Positions 38,107-47,500 of a stretch of 47,500 nt of DNA are shown here, in pieces. This DNA is from Chrysomallon squamiferum. Lineage: Eukaryota > Mollusca > Gastropoda > Neomphalida > Peltospiridae. The position numbers and the translations under genes were made by a program. Each line of letters begins with the position of its first letter. Within the stretch, counting starts at the first letter, position 1. Below the pieces are notes generated by a model, which worked only from the letters and a program-made list of their open reading frames with translations, was not told the DNA's origin and did no database searches. Where the stretch lies: NCBI GenBank assembly GCA_012295275.1, contig CM022672.1, forward strand, positions 18,514,894-18,562,393. The letters run 5' to 3'.

Positions 38107-38569
38107 TTGATTAATTAGCTACTTTTCCTCTGTGATTAATGTGATTTTGATAAGAGCAAGCTGCATGAATAAATGGATGAATGAATATTTTTCGACTACA
38201 TCTCAATAAATTTCAGTATTAGTGATCACAATGTGTCATGGTGGTGGCTTGAAAGATGACTGTTCTTATCGGTCAGCTGAAAGAAGCTTAAATATTCACC
38301 TTTCCATAAACTGGAACATTTTTTTTTGGAAAGGCACTTGTGGAGCTATGGCTGGAAACAGAAACAATACAAAAGACAGACAGACGGACGGACGAATACT
38401 GATCCTTTGAATTACAACCAGCTCTAAGTACTAACTCAAACTGCGTCTTTGCTAAAGCAAGAAATTAGTTCTTGTTCGTAAATTTTTTATTTTGTTTTTT
38501 TTAGCTCTGTTTATTAAAAGAGCCTTCTTAAATGGACCACATTCTGATAATAATGCAAATTATGTAATT
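38104..38569. other. Unique non-coding stretch
   Basis: No exon recognised. Confidence 0.4.
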
Positions 38570-38826
38570 AGTTTAGTTAGTTAAACATTCGTTTAGATGG
38601 TTATTCATTCATTTAATTAGTTACTTATTTACTTAGTTGGTTACTCGTTCCTTACATTAGTTACTCCTTTAGTTAATCATTTAACTGGTTACTCGTTTAT
38701 TTAGTTAGTTAATCATTTGTTTAGTTAGTTACTCGTTCATTTAGTTAGTTAATCGTTTATTTAATTATTTACTCATTAATTTATTTGTTTACTCTTTTAT
38801 TTAGTTAGTTACGCGTTAATTTCGTG
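38570..38826 (+). repeat. Degenerate minisatellite of TTAGTTAGTTACTCGTTCAT type
   Basis: About twelve diverged units of near 20 bases alternating TTAGTTAGTTA with CTCGTT or ATCGTT/ATCATT. The CTCGTT/ATCRTT alternation suggests a higher-order unit of about 40 bases. Confidence 0.85.
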
Positions 38827-38904
38827 GCTGTCAAAATTACATTTCTTTTGCTTTCTTAGGGTTTTATTTATTGGGAGCATTAAGACCCTTTTATATTTTT
38901 AGTT

Positions 38905-39700
<796 letters not shown>

Positions 39701-39800
39701 CATCTTCATCACCATCATTGTTATCATCTTTATTATTATCATCATCATCATCATTATTATTATTATTATTATTATTACCATCATCATCATCATCATCGTT
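39701..39800. repeat. (ATC)n/(ATT)n trinucleotide block
   Basis: CAT and ATT runs. The frame across it is a repeat translation. Confidence 0.9.
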
Positions 39801-40409
39801 ATTTAATATTAAGTTAAGAGAGAGAGAAATACATTTTTACAACTACATTTTTCATGTCATTAAGCAAATACAAAATCGCTGCTTTTTAAACAAGACCATC
39901 ATTAACACCTAAATCTCATTAAGAACTGTTATGTATTTACAAGGCTGTGTTAAACACAACTCACTAGCCACTGAGAACATGAAGAAAAAAAACACTGACG
40001 AGCAAGCTGAGACTTTCTGTCATGAAATACATACACGTCTGTTATGACACTACGGTTCAAGAACGCACAGTCATGGTCTAAAACAATAAATGTGTTACGT
40101 TGTGAGGCAGAAACAATTCGGCTGACAGGCGATCGTACACAAATGTAGTGAGGATGAATGAACGAATGAATGAATGAAAAACAATTAACGTGCTAATCAG
40201 AGCAAGCTGTTGTGAAGCACGTCTACGACGGGCACGCTTTCTGACAGGTCAGCGGGCGTGTCCGTCGCAATGTAGTGAGGTTTCATTAAACATTCATTTA
40301 TAATAAAGTTTTATTGATGATGCATCTCTCCCTAATGCGGTCTGAAGAGGTACCATCATGCAATACTGTGTCTTCCAGCCCTTTTCCTAAAACATGCGTT
40401 TTTTGTTGT
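39801..40409. other. Unique stretch
   Basis: No gene recognised. Small (GAAT)n near 40152-40180. Confidence 0.4.
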
Positions 40410-40665
40410 TGGAGAGGAACAGTCAGTCTCAAATATTGAAGAGGCCAATACAGACAGGCTTATATCCTGATACTGAGTTGCCAGTTATTTTTATTATTAT
40501 CTGAACGTCATGGTGACAGTGATTCCTCTTCCTATAATCCTTAACCCGCCCTTGAAAATGGATGATCTTATTTAAGATAATCGGCTTAAAGTTATTCTTT
40601 CTGGTAACAGTTTATTGTATTGTATAAAAACAAATTTCTTATTTTATTTTATATATTTAATTTTA
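40410..40665 (+). repeat. Dispersed repeat X, copy 1
   Basis: Shares with 44561-44792 the words TATCTGAACGTCATGGTGAC, CTTCCTATMATCCTTAA, GCGCCCTTGAAA or CCGCCCTTGAAA, GATCTTATTTAAGATAATCG, GCTTAAAGT, ATTCTTTCTGG and CTTATTTTATTTTATATATT in order. Similarity fades towards 40410. Neither copy has an open frame. Confidence 0.88.
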
Positions 40666-40687
40666 TAGTTATTTTATTTAATATTTA

Positions 40688-40714
40688 ATTTTTTTTTTTT
40701 TTTTTTTTTTTTTT
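40688..40714. repeat. Poly(T) run
   Basis: About 26 T residues shortly after repeat X. Confidence 0.9.
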
Positions 40715-41060
40715 AAGTGTGTATGACGTTATTATTATTATATATATATATTTTTTAATAAACATGTTTTCTTGAAAAATGTCATTATTATTTAATGTTA
40801 GTTAATCCCGTTCCAAAATCGTACAGACACTTAATTCTGTTTTTAGTTATCTTGCTGATCGTAAAAGATTTGCATCGTGGGTGGAATTAAGCTCATCCTG
40901 AGTCCTCGGGCTCCCAGGAGCACCAAGCCCACCATTAAACTCACAGCAGTGACACAAACAATGCAAGCAGTACACGTCAGTGGGATTATCCCAATTACAA
41001 CTCAACAGCTTGATTCACAAACGAAATGGTACAAAGTTAATTGTAACAAAAACATCTCAC

Positions 41061-41064
41061 AGTC

Positions 41065-41125
<61 letters not shown>

Positions 41126-41162
41126 TTCTGTCCGTCTGTCTCTCTCTCTCTTTCTCTCTCTT
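41061..41162. repeat. (TCTG)n/(CT)n tract
   Basis: Six TCTG units, then imperfect CT. Confidence 0.93.
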
Positions 41163-41218
41163 CTGGCTATTTCTCTCTCTCTCTCTTATCACCTTCTCTC
41201 TCCTCTTTCCATGTCTCT

Positions 41219-41302
41219 CCATTTATTTTTGTTCATATCTGTTTCTCTTCTCCCTTCAATTTCCATCTCCATTTATTTTTGTTCAATCTGTTTCTCTTCA
41301 TC
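41219..41302 (+). repeat. 50-base tandem duplication
   Basis: CCATTTATTTTTGTTCA and CTGTTTCTCTTC occur at 41219 and again at 41269. Confidence 0.85.
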
Positions 41303-41315
41303 TCTTTCACCGGAA

Positions 41316-41318
<3 letters not shown>

Positions 41319-41386
<68 letters not shown>
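41319..41386. repeat. (GT)n microsatellite
   Basis: Pure GT, about 34 units. Confidence 0.98.
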
Positions 41387-41387
<1 letters not shown>

Positions 41388-41450
41388 CATTAATATCATT
41401 TAGTTTTCATTATTATTTTTTTAAAACCTAAAATAACTGTACAGACTTTG

Positions 41451-41516
41451 ATTCAAAATACTAACATAAACATACGGATATACATTCAAAATACTAACAT
41501 AAACATACAGATATAC
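41451..41516 (+). repeat. 33-base tandem duplication
   Basis: Two adjacent copies containing TTCAAAATACTAACATAAAC and GATATAC, with one mismatch. Confidence 0.93.
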
Positions 41517-41654
41517 CTTCAAGATATATACATTGATACATACATTCCTACAGACACACACACACACACTCATACATTATTTGATCTGTTTATGACGTAA
41601 CGTATTTATATCCAGTTTTCGTTCTCACTTCCTAAATAAACCAACCACACATAA

Positions 41655-41657
<3 letters not shown>

Positions 41658-41733
<76 letters not shown>
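41658..41733. repeat. (CA)n microsatellite
   Basis: Pure CA, about 38 units. With the (GT)n at 41319-41386 it makes a widely spaced complementary pair. Confidence 0.98.
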
Positions 41734-41734
<1 letters not shown>

Positions 41735-42787
41735 GACATGATTTGATTTGTTTCTGATTGTAGTGTATTTGTACCCAATATGCCTGCTCATTTCCTAACT
41801 ACACTAACGTCTTCATTGTATTGATTCCTGTGCCCATTGTTATAATTTCCACACCAAACTCACCTGAGGGCTAATTGGCGTTTCATACCGCGCCGTATGG
41901 AGAATTAATTGCATATCAAAGTTAATCACTGCTGATTTCGTTTCGTTTGCTTGCGCTCGGGTGTTTTCAACTCAGAGACATGGAAAGAAACTTGAGAAAA
42001 GTATGTAATTTGATTTAGTTAAAATATCTCGTTACTGGCTGTTAATATTTATACCAAAGTGTGTCTTCGTGCATTCTTTAATATATAAATATATATATAT
42101 ATATGCTTTGTGTAATATATATATATATTTATTCTGTAGTGACCTAGCTTAATTTTGCATTTTATAAAGTATATAATATGTAGGTATGCTTTTTTTGAAG
42201 CAAGTACATTCTTTAGTGTGTATATATATATATATTTATATTTATATTTTATTTTTTCTATAATGGACATAATTTTATGTTTGTTCTTTTTATTATGTGT
42301 ATAATTAATTACACTTAATAACTTTATATATTGTATATATCCATTTCTTTCTCTCTTTTTTTTAAATTCTTTTTCTCATTATAGTCATGTTGAAAATGAA
42401 TATTTCTTCCCTTTACGTATACATGGGTGTTGTATTTATTACTATTTTTAAAATAAGATTTCTTTCTCAGATGAATATAAAAAGCTTTTTTGTATTAAAC
42501 ATTCTGTTCAGCATTCGTTTTATCATTGTATGTATATCTCAGAATTTCCGTGTGAATGCATATTTTAGCCTGTACTTCAGAATCTGTGTATTGTGCGTGT
42601 TTTTTATCTTTGTTTTCTTGTATTTCTTTTTAATTTGTATGTGTAAATAATGTATATCTGTAAGAGCAATCTTTTTTACGTTCAGATTTCTGTTCTCTCT
42701 GAGTTAATACGCTAGTCTTATCATGTAATATTTATATAAATAATGAAGTAACTGTGTTTAACTGGTTTTTAATTCCGTGTCTTGCAG
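41734..42787. other. AT-rich stretch upstream of the G-alpha exon
   Basis: Non-coding, presumably an intron or leader region. TA runs lie at 42085-42128 and 42221-42240. The hydrophobic frame at 42387-42650 is AT-driven. The acceptor at 42787 ends it. Confidence 0.5.
42760..42787 (+). promoter_or_regulatory. 3' splice acceptor before the G-alpha start codon
   Basis: A pyrimidine-rich stretch (CTGGTTTTTAATTCCGTG) followed by TCTTGCAG. Its presence 18 bases before the ATG implies an upstream exon, most simply a non-coding 5' leader exon, so the promoter need not be close to the ATG. Confidence 0.6.
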
Positions 42788-42911
42788 ACGTTTTCTCTGT
42801 CCAACATGAACAAGAGTGGGCGAGCTGCCCTGGCTCGCAGTAAGAGTATTGACCACCAGATAGACGAGGAGAGAGAGAGAAGACAACGAGAGGTTCAGTT
42901 GTTAATCTTAG
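42788..42911 (+). CDS. G-protein alpha subunit, first recognisable coding exon (partial gene)
   Basis: Encodes the N-terminal helix and first beta strand of a heterotrimeric G-protein alpha subunit, a GTPase that couples membrane receptors to effectors at the inner face of the plasma membrane. From the ATG at 42806 it gives 35 codons plus one base. They contain the RAALARSKSID segment, which matches the ERSKxID region of the alpha-N helix in Gi/o-type subunits, then a charged helix (EERERRQREV) and QLLILG, the beta-1 strand leading into the P-loop. The ATG has A at -3. The exon ends in a strong donor, G|GTGAGT at 42911/42912, in phase 1. A good acceptor (TGTCTTGCAG, ending 42787) precedes the ATG and the frame stays open across 42788-42805, so this is either a 5' UTR/first coding exon or an internal exon with more N-terminus upstream. 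From this ATG there is no Gly2 or Cys3 for myristoylation or palmitoylation. Subclass is uncertain. Confidence 0.88.
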
Positions 42912-42943
42912 GTGAGTGCAACGAAAACCTTTAGTGCATTTCT

Positions 42944-42948
<5 letters not shown>

Positions 42949-43022
<74 letters not shown>
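42949..43022. repeat. (GT)n(GA)n compound microsatellite in intron 1
   Basis: GT to about 42990 then GA to 43022, starting 37 bases after the splice donor. Confidence 0.97.
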
Positions 43023-43025
<3 letters not shown>

Positions 43026-43082
43026 TCGGTGATTACGGTAAATACAAACATATAAACGTTTACGTACATTTGTAAACGAATT

Positions 43083-43282
<200 letters not shown>

Positions 43283-43464
43283 AAGGTGTCAGTGCGTGAG
43301 TCTATTTTATTATATATTTTGTCTTATTTTCAAAAGTTATTCGACTAGCATAAGATTCATAGAGCTTTTGCCAATCGTTAAATGAAAGCTAGTATTAAAA
43401 ACTTCATTGATTTATTCAAATATCTTTTATACTGATCCTATATCTATATCTTCTTAAGCTCATT

Positions 43465-43504
43465 CCAGATGACTCAGTCATTACACCAGATGACTCAGTC
43501 ATTA
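43465..43504 (+). promoter_or_regulatory. Duplicated TGACTCA (AP-1-type) motif in intron 1
   Basis: CCAGATGACTCAGTCATTA occurs twice with a 21-base period, placing perfect TGACTCA heptamers at 43470-43476 and 43491-43497. TGACTCA is the AP-1/TRE consensus. Function is inferred only. Confidence 0.4.
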
Positions 43505-44165
43505 TATGATCAGATTAAACTAGATTGTTTGGAAAACCAAACATTCAGTTATTATTGTAAAGTAGCTACGTTTACAAGCATCTGGAAGGTTTCAAAATTA
43601 TAGCTTACAAAAATGGCAGCAAAGCGTTCAGTGTCCAACATTTCTGCTACTACTTTTATTTTTAACGAGAGAAAATAACTGTAAATGTAACAGATCCAGC
43701 AAAGGAAAATACACAGACACACAGACACACATAGAGAAATAAAACTGAAAAAAAGAGGGAGACAGAAAGACTGACAGACAGATATATATATATAAATGCC
43801 TACACACGGACAGATAGACAGTGGGTAGATATAAAGTATGCTCTGTGGAATTGCTATCGTCGAGACGTAATTTCGAACTCAGAAACTGTCGCACTGAAAC
43901 CAATGACGCCATGTTGTCATTTCATGTCAGTCTTCACCTACCTCAGACGGATTCTGTCTTCTACGATTCAAGAAACCCTGCGAGTTGTTAATGACTTGTA
44001 ACGCTAAACTCCGCGGCTGTGACGAGACCACAGTAACTGACATTAACCTGTTTGCCACAAGTAGTTAAAGGTAACTAAATAAGTTTGAATAACAACGAAT
44101 ACAAATACTGTTGAAGTAACAAAGCTGAATGTACATATGTATTATGTACGTACATATTTTAGGAT

Positions 44166-44570
44166 TTGAATATTCTCTGTCTTATGTACGATTGATTAGA
44201 CTTTGCTCATAGACAATATTCGTGAAAAACTGGCGCAGGAGGACAAAGTCCAGTCACGACCTCACAAACCTCGTCAATTGCCGCTGACGAGACTGACTCG
44301 AACCCATTCGCCCGCACACCGAATGCGGACGACGTAACTGTTCGGCCATCAAGACAACCTTTAAAAAAAAAAAGGTTGCTCAATAATCGAGGGTAATCAT
44401 TGTTTCCCCCGAAGTACGCCATTCTTTTTGTCTTTCGTCATTTTGACGTGCATCTATATTTTCTTTTGTGGGAATCCTGGCAGCAGCAAGTATGTACTTT
44501 AGACTTGAATATTCTCTGTCTTATGAACGTCTGATTAGTCTCTGCACATAGACAATATTCCGGAACAATC
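44166..44570 (-). mobile_element. Compound tRNA-derived SINE, copy C (inverted, in intron 1)
   Basis: Read on the minus strand: a tail module ending near 44491 (CTATGTGCAGAGACTAATCA, GAATATTCAAGTCTAAAGTA), a linker (ACTTGCTGCTGCCAGGATTC), a head (ATATAGATGCACGTCAAAAT, GACGAAAGACAAAA, ACTTCGGGGGAA, ATGATTACC), a tRNA-like body with A-box-like TGGCCGAACAGTT (44336-44348) and intact B-box-like GGGTTCGAGTCAG (44293-44305), then GTGAGGTCGTGACTGGAC, TCCTCCTGCGCCAG and the terminal tail ATTCAAATCCTAAAATA. It is antisense to the G-alpha gene and is the best preserved of the three copies. Confidence 0.82.
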
Positions 44571-44792
44571 ACTCTCAAATACAGTAGGATTTTCTAAATC
44601 CCGATATTTATTTGCCAGTGAACTCATTATCTGAACGTCATGGTGACAGTGAATCATCTTCCTATCATCCTTAATGCGCCCTTGAAAGTGAATGATCTTA
44701 TTTAAGATAATCGGCTTAAAGTGATTCTTTCTGGAAACAGTTTATTTTATTATATATTTTGTCTTATTTTATTTTATATATTTAATGTTATA
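44561..44792 (+). repeat. Dispersed repeat X, copy 2
   Basis: Matches 40410-40665 over about 220 bases, strongest at 44632-44755. Its left edge (GGAACAATCACTCTCAAATA) meets the end of SINE copy C. Confidence 0.88.
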
Positions 44793-45039
44793 GGTTTGTT
44801 TCTTTTTTCTTTTTCTTTTTTGGTGGTATCGGCGATTGTTAATTTATTGTAAAGTGTATGTAAATATATATGTACGTGTCTGTGTATGTGTATATATGTA
44901 CGTGTGTATGTATATATATGTGTGCGCGGTTCTAATCCATTCAAATAAAACAAAACATTTTGAGAACGAAAAATGAAGTCTTGCTAAAATAAGAAACGAA
45001 AAATATATAGCAGTTTTCTGTGGATTTTTTATTTTACTT

Positions 45040-45078
45040 TTTTTTATTTATTTATTTATTTATTTAATTTATTATTAT
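45040..45078. repeat. (TTTA)n microsatellite in intron 1
   Basis: TTTA units with AATTTATTATT to the right. Confidence 0.85.
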
Positions 45079-45735
45079 TTAGTGGTTTTTGAAGCATAGC
45101 AAGGCAGTAAATCAGCCATCTGACTGTGATTTAGGGTCCTTAAAGAATATCGTTGGCAGTGGCAGTTAGTCGAATAACGTTTCACTAACGTTCTCTTCAT
45201 ACCAAACCAATTTTTAACGATAATGTTTTCCTGATGATTTCTCAAAAACACGTGTTTCTTTCAAACTTATGACACAGATGAACTACCAATTATTATTTTT
45301 AATTTCTTTTTTAATTTTTTCTCTTTTTGCTGTATGTAATTATTTATTTGTACGTACGTGTCAGCAACAATAGTTTATTAAGGTTTATTAGTTCGACTGT
45401 GTCGAGTTTTGTCCAGTGCTAGACATTGCTTTAGAAAAAAAAAAAAAAAAAATCGTCTGTTGGCAGATTCTGGTACTTTACCCACCCTGGCTCTGTTCTG
45501 CACAGATGTTTTTATTTTCATAATGAATAACAGTTTATCTTGGAAGTTATAGTTACAACAATAACCATCAGAAATCGTGGACATCTTGTATTTGTAGATC
45601 TAAATATCTTGGTGTTATTTGTGCTAATATCATCGCTGTGTCTGTACATTGTATTAAATGTGGGAATAAACTATGAAACAGACCTATATATATTCCAGAA
45701 AAGATTAAACAAAAATAGTTGTAGAAATAATAGTA

Positions 45736-45740
45736 ATAGC

Positions 45741-45786
<46 letters not shown>

Positions 45787-45883
45787 GCAATAGCAGCAGT
45801 AGAAGCTGCAGCAGCTGTAGTAATAAAAATGACAACAATTATAACAACAGTTAAAAACAACAACAACAACAACAACAACAACA

Positions 45884-45914
<31 letters not shown>
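45736..45914. repeat. (AGT)n/(AGC)n, (CAA)n and (AAT)n in intron 1
   Basis: AGT run at 45740-45785, mixed AGC/AAT, then CAA at 45857-45884 and AAT to 45914. Ser-, Thr- and Leu-rich frames are repeat translations. Confidence 0.94.
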
Positions 45915-45917
<3 letters not shown>

Positions 45918-46428
45918 GAAGAAGAAGATCGTCTTCTGTGCCTGATAAAAAATCGTGTAGTGTGACAGAGCCTTTATCACTGGGAGGCAGCTATGATATT
46001 TTGGAACGGAAGATCCTGAAGACATTAGTAAATAAAAGAAGAGTCGTCTGTTTGATTTGATACACGAAATATGATACTAAGTGAAAACTGATATAGATAT
46101 ATCTTCTACATGGACATATTCTCGCTGGTCAATGCTTTAATGTTGCATTAATAACAGCATTTAGCTGATTAATTCAGTTTTAGTTACAACACAGACAAAT
46201 TAGTAATATCAGTGCGTCAGATTAATATCTGAATTTTGGGTTATTTTAAAAATAATAAATCCACCATATTTACATGTCACAGTGTTAAATTGCATTACAG
46301 TGGAAACAAAATTTGTTTGTTAAATGGGAGTTTTGATGTAGACAAAGCGAAGTTTCGTTTATATATAAAAAAAAAATCATAAACAATCATAACAACACAC
46401 ATGCTTACACACACATACACACACGTAC

Positions 46429-46470
46429 TATATATAATGTATGTATGTGTATGTATGTATGTATGTATAA
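46429..46470. repeat. (GTAT)n tract in intron 1
   Basis: TATGTATGTATG repeats, the reverse complement of the CATA arrays elsewhere, with CA-rich DNA to the left. Confidence 0.85.
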
Positions 46471-46565
46471 CACTTTTCATATATTGGTTAAGTTAAACTG
46501 TTTCTACTTTGGGTACTTCTTTACAAATCATGCCCCATGCTCTTAAATAGAATAGCTAAATTTTG

Positions 46566-46567
<2 letters not shown>

Positions 46568-46603
<36 letters not shown>
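46568..46603. repeat. Poly(A), 36 bases, in intron 1
   Basis: Uninterrupted A run. No retroposon body is recognisable upstream. Confidence 0.97.
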
Positions 46604-46605
<2 letters not shown>

Positions 46606-46826
46606 AAATAAAAAAAACATGGCATGAACAAAGCCACTACAGAAAAACATCATTACAGAAAACATCATCAGATTATAAAGGCATAAATGATAATAAACAA
46701 ATAAATTACTTCCATAGTGATAATAATCGTTGACTAAATAAATAGCCCCATGAATCTACGATTACAGACATTCTTCTTGTTGTTTAAGCTGTGTAACACT
46801 AAACTCTTTGTTTTTGCGTGTTCAAG

Positions 46827-47011
46827 GAGGCGCGGGTTCTGGTAAAAGCACGTTTATCAAACAACTTCGTCTTCACTACGGCGACGGGTTTCCAGAAAAT
46901 GAGAGAACGAAATTCGTCAACAACATCCTACAGAACTGCGCCAACGGTCTGCACATCATTCTCGAACACATGGAAGTTCTAGGACTGAATTTTGAGAATG
47001 AGGATTCAAAG
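46827..47011 (+). CDS. G-protein alpha subunit, P-loop and start of helical domain (exon 2, partial gene)
   Basis: Continues the exon at 42788-42911 and joins in phase to complete the Walker A P-loop. It is 185 nt, starts after AAG at 46824-46826 and ends at AAG|GTAAAA (47011/47012) on a codon boundary. The spliced reading gives LILGGAGSGKSTFIKQLRL, then a GDGF stretch and helix alpha-A of the helical domain ending in ENEDSK. STFIKQ plus basic residues matches the alpha-1 helix of Gq and G12/13 subunits (STFIKQMR, STFLKQMR). The F..I..N...G pattern of alpha-A recalls G12/13, while the N-terminal exon looks like Gi/o. As I recall, 185 nt is the size of exon 2 in vertebrate GNAQ and of exons 2+3 together in GNAI genes. 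The P-loop is atypical: Ala replaces the Gly equivalent to Ras Gly12 and Gly replaces the usual Glu. There is no stop or frameshift, so it does not look like a pseudogene. Later exons are outside the window. Confidence 0.93.
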
Positions 47012-47500
47012 GTAAAAATAACATTTTTTTTTTTTACTGAAATGGAAGCCGTGCGTAATGTTTTATCAATAAGACGGGATATCTGTCATTTTATAACTGC
47101 AAATCACTTTTTTTTTTTTAACAAAAATAACAAATAACTAAGAATTAAAGTTAAAAAGCAAGGAGTATAGCGTACATGCATATGCATATGAAAGGTATAT
47201 TTCACTAACGAAAATTATAATATTTTGTGAAAAAATATAATAATTAAAACTTTTACTAAGTTTCAAAATTTAGGGTTATATTTGAAAAAATTAAAGAGCT
47301 TGATAACAGCATATCAGTTGAAAAGTAAAATTCGATAGATATAAAGAGCAAAGAAAAAAATGTATATACATGTATATAGATTGGACTGTTGTTTCGTTTT
47401 TATTTATGACTTCATATGCAAAATTATTTATTCAAAAACGAAAAACTGTATTGGCAATAATACTTGCCTTCCACCGTGAATATATATTTTATTACTTCTG
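47012..47500 (+). other. Intron 2 of the G-alpha gene (5' part)
   Basis: Begins GTAAAA after a codon-boundary junction. The visible 489 bases are AT-rich with two poly(T) runs (47023-47034 and 47110-47119) and no further exon. The next G-alpha exon must lie beyond 47500. Confidence 0.8.

Noticed and set aside
42387-42650. Hydrophobic 87-residue frame just upstream of G-alpha
   Set aside because: AT-rich composition gives Phe/Ile/Leu codons. No family resemblance, and it lies in presumed intron or leader DNA.
44293-44348. Possible functional tRNA gene on the minus strand
   Set aside because: A- and B-box-like words are present, but no cloverleaf with paired acceptor ends is visible and related copies at 17985 and 27622 show that it is a SINE.

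Overview
This is a eukaryotic nuclear window from an intron-rich, repeat-dense, AT-rich animal genome. Long runs of (CT)n, (CA)n, (CATA)n, (AAT)n, (TTTA)n and poly(T), tRNA-derived SINEs, and one split gene with canonical GT-AG junctions suggest a mollusc, most likely a coleoid cephalopod such as an octopus. That assignment is an inference from repeat texture and is not proven. There is no bacterial gene organisation, CRISPR array or rRNA.

The only coding sequence I can support lies at the right end on the + strand: the first two recognisable coding exons of a heterotrimeric G-protein alpha subunit (42788-42911 and 46827-47011), separated by a 3.9 kb intron. The first exon encodes the alpha-N helix up to the start of the P-loop. 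The second completes the Walker A motif and runs into the helical domain. The rest of the GTPase (switch regions, NKxD, TCAT, C-terminus) lies beyond 47500. The P-loop is unusual: GGAGSGKS in place of the family's GAGESGKS. This puts Ala at the position of Ras Gly12 and Gly in place of the near-invariant Glu. The acceptor before it is a tandem AAG/GAG site that could change P-loop length by one residue.

From 1 to about 42780 I see no convincing exon. The open frames there are translations of simple repeats or short chance frames. This stretch is intergenic DNA and/or a 5' intron of the G-alpha gene. It is a mosaic of microsatellites, degenerate minisatellites (6246-6765, 25955-26225, 38570-38826), short tandem duplications and unique islands of 300-600 bases, some CpG-rich (3290-3420, 8160-8560, 19690-19990, 20440-20760, 31000-31300).

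The most informative non-coding signal is that several simple-repeat tracts share non-repetitive flanks. Two (CT)n tracts share a 31-base flank, a (GA)n and a (CT)n tract share an exact 22-base inverted flank, two (TTTA)n tracts share about 19 bases, and (CATA)n arrays lie next to or just beyond SINE 3' tails. The tracts therefore appear to travel with, or grow from, dispersed elements. A compound tRNA-derived SINE (tail module, linker, head, tRNA-like body, tail) occurs at 27622-27945 (+) and in inverted orientation at 44166-44570 inside the G-alpha intron. There it abuts a second dispersed repeat shared with 40410-40665. I did not find a recognisable new defence, mobile or biosynthetic system.
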